A DNA stretch of 26,128 bases from CALXSC01 sp964493475 (GTDB taxonomy: Bacteria; Pseudomonadota; Alphaproteobacteria; Rickettsiales; UBA1997): the NCBI GenBank assembly GCA_964493475.1, contig CAZBNS010000014.1, positions 1 to 26,128 of the forward strand. The letters are read 5' to 3'. The translations under genes were made by a program, and so were the position numbers. The notes under the pieces are model-generated. The model was not told the DNA's origin, did no database searches, and saw only the letters and a program-made list of their open reading frames with translations. Positions 26,109 to 26,128 of the stretch are shown here, piece by piece; position 1 is the stretch's first letter, and the number at the start of each line of letters is the position of its first letter.

Positions 26109-26128
26109 AACTTTAAATTATTTTGAAT

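Overview
The window is a very AT-rich piece of a Gram-negative bacterial chromosome. A secretin lipoprotein, a giant type-I-secreted RTX protein, an S16 with a long acidic-basic tail, many short dispersed palindromic repeats and abundant gene decay point to a host-associated or otherwise reduced proteobacterium. I favour an uncultivated low-GC alphaproteobacterium, but this is inference: there is no rRNA or other decisive marker.

Left part (1-10.9 kb), mostly conserved chromosome. A 49-bp tandem repeat and two overlapping hairpins (3-212) precede a tight plus-strand run: MshL/PilQ-like secretin, ABC-2 type permease, and a membrane-anchored protein of unknown function. Then come dprA, rpsP (with seven AEEVK repeats and its own terminator), a large nested palindromic element (5817-6098) and rpsA. 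Facing terminators separate rpsA from an unrecognised minus-strand gene, an amber-interrupted pseudogene and metG.

Middle part (10.9-18.1 kb), accessory. A decayed fragment resembling the N-terminus of a filamentous-haemagglutinin-like adhesin lies upstream of metG. Next is a divergent cluster. On the minus strand, three overlapping genes encode a radical-SAM-like protein with a CX8CX2C cysteine motif, a diverged GTP cyclohydrolase II with an intact zinc site but an altered substrate loop, and a phosphoribosyltransferase-like protein. On the plus strand are a HAD phosphatase and a thymidine-kinase-like P-loop protein, followed by a decayed archaeal-type S-adenosylmethionine synthetase and a truncated glycosyltransferase. 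The five intact genes are bracketed by two direct copies of a 110-bp repeat about 91% identical to each other. The set of activities suggests a small biosynthetic or nucleotide-modifying pathway built around a GTP- or nucleotide-derived substrate and SAM. I do not recognise it as a described system, and it is the most interesting part of the window. The losses at its right end suggest the pathway is decaying here.

Right part (18.2-26.1 kb). One minus-strand gene of 2638 codons encodes an RTX/tandem-95 protein. It has an N-terminal half in which RTX blocks alternate with a recurring beta-rich module, then eleven roughly 94-residue cadherin-like repeats, a He_PIG-like domain, and a C-terminal RTX block with a typical type I secretion end. 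Its start lies 20 bp from the window edge and is uncertain.
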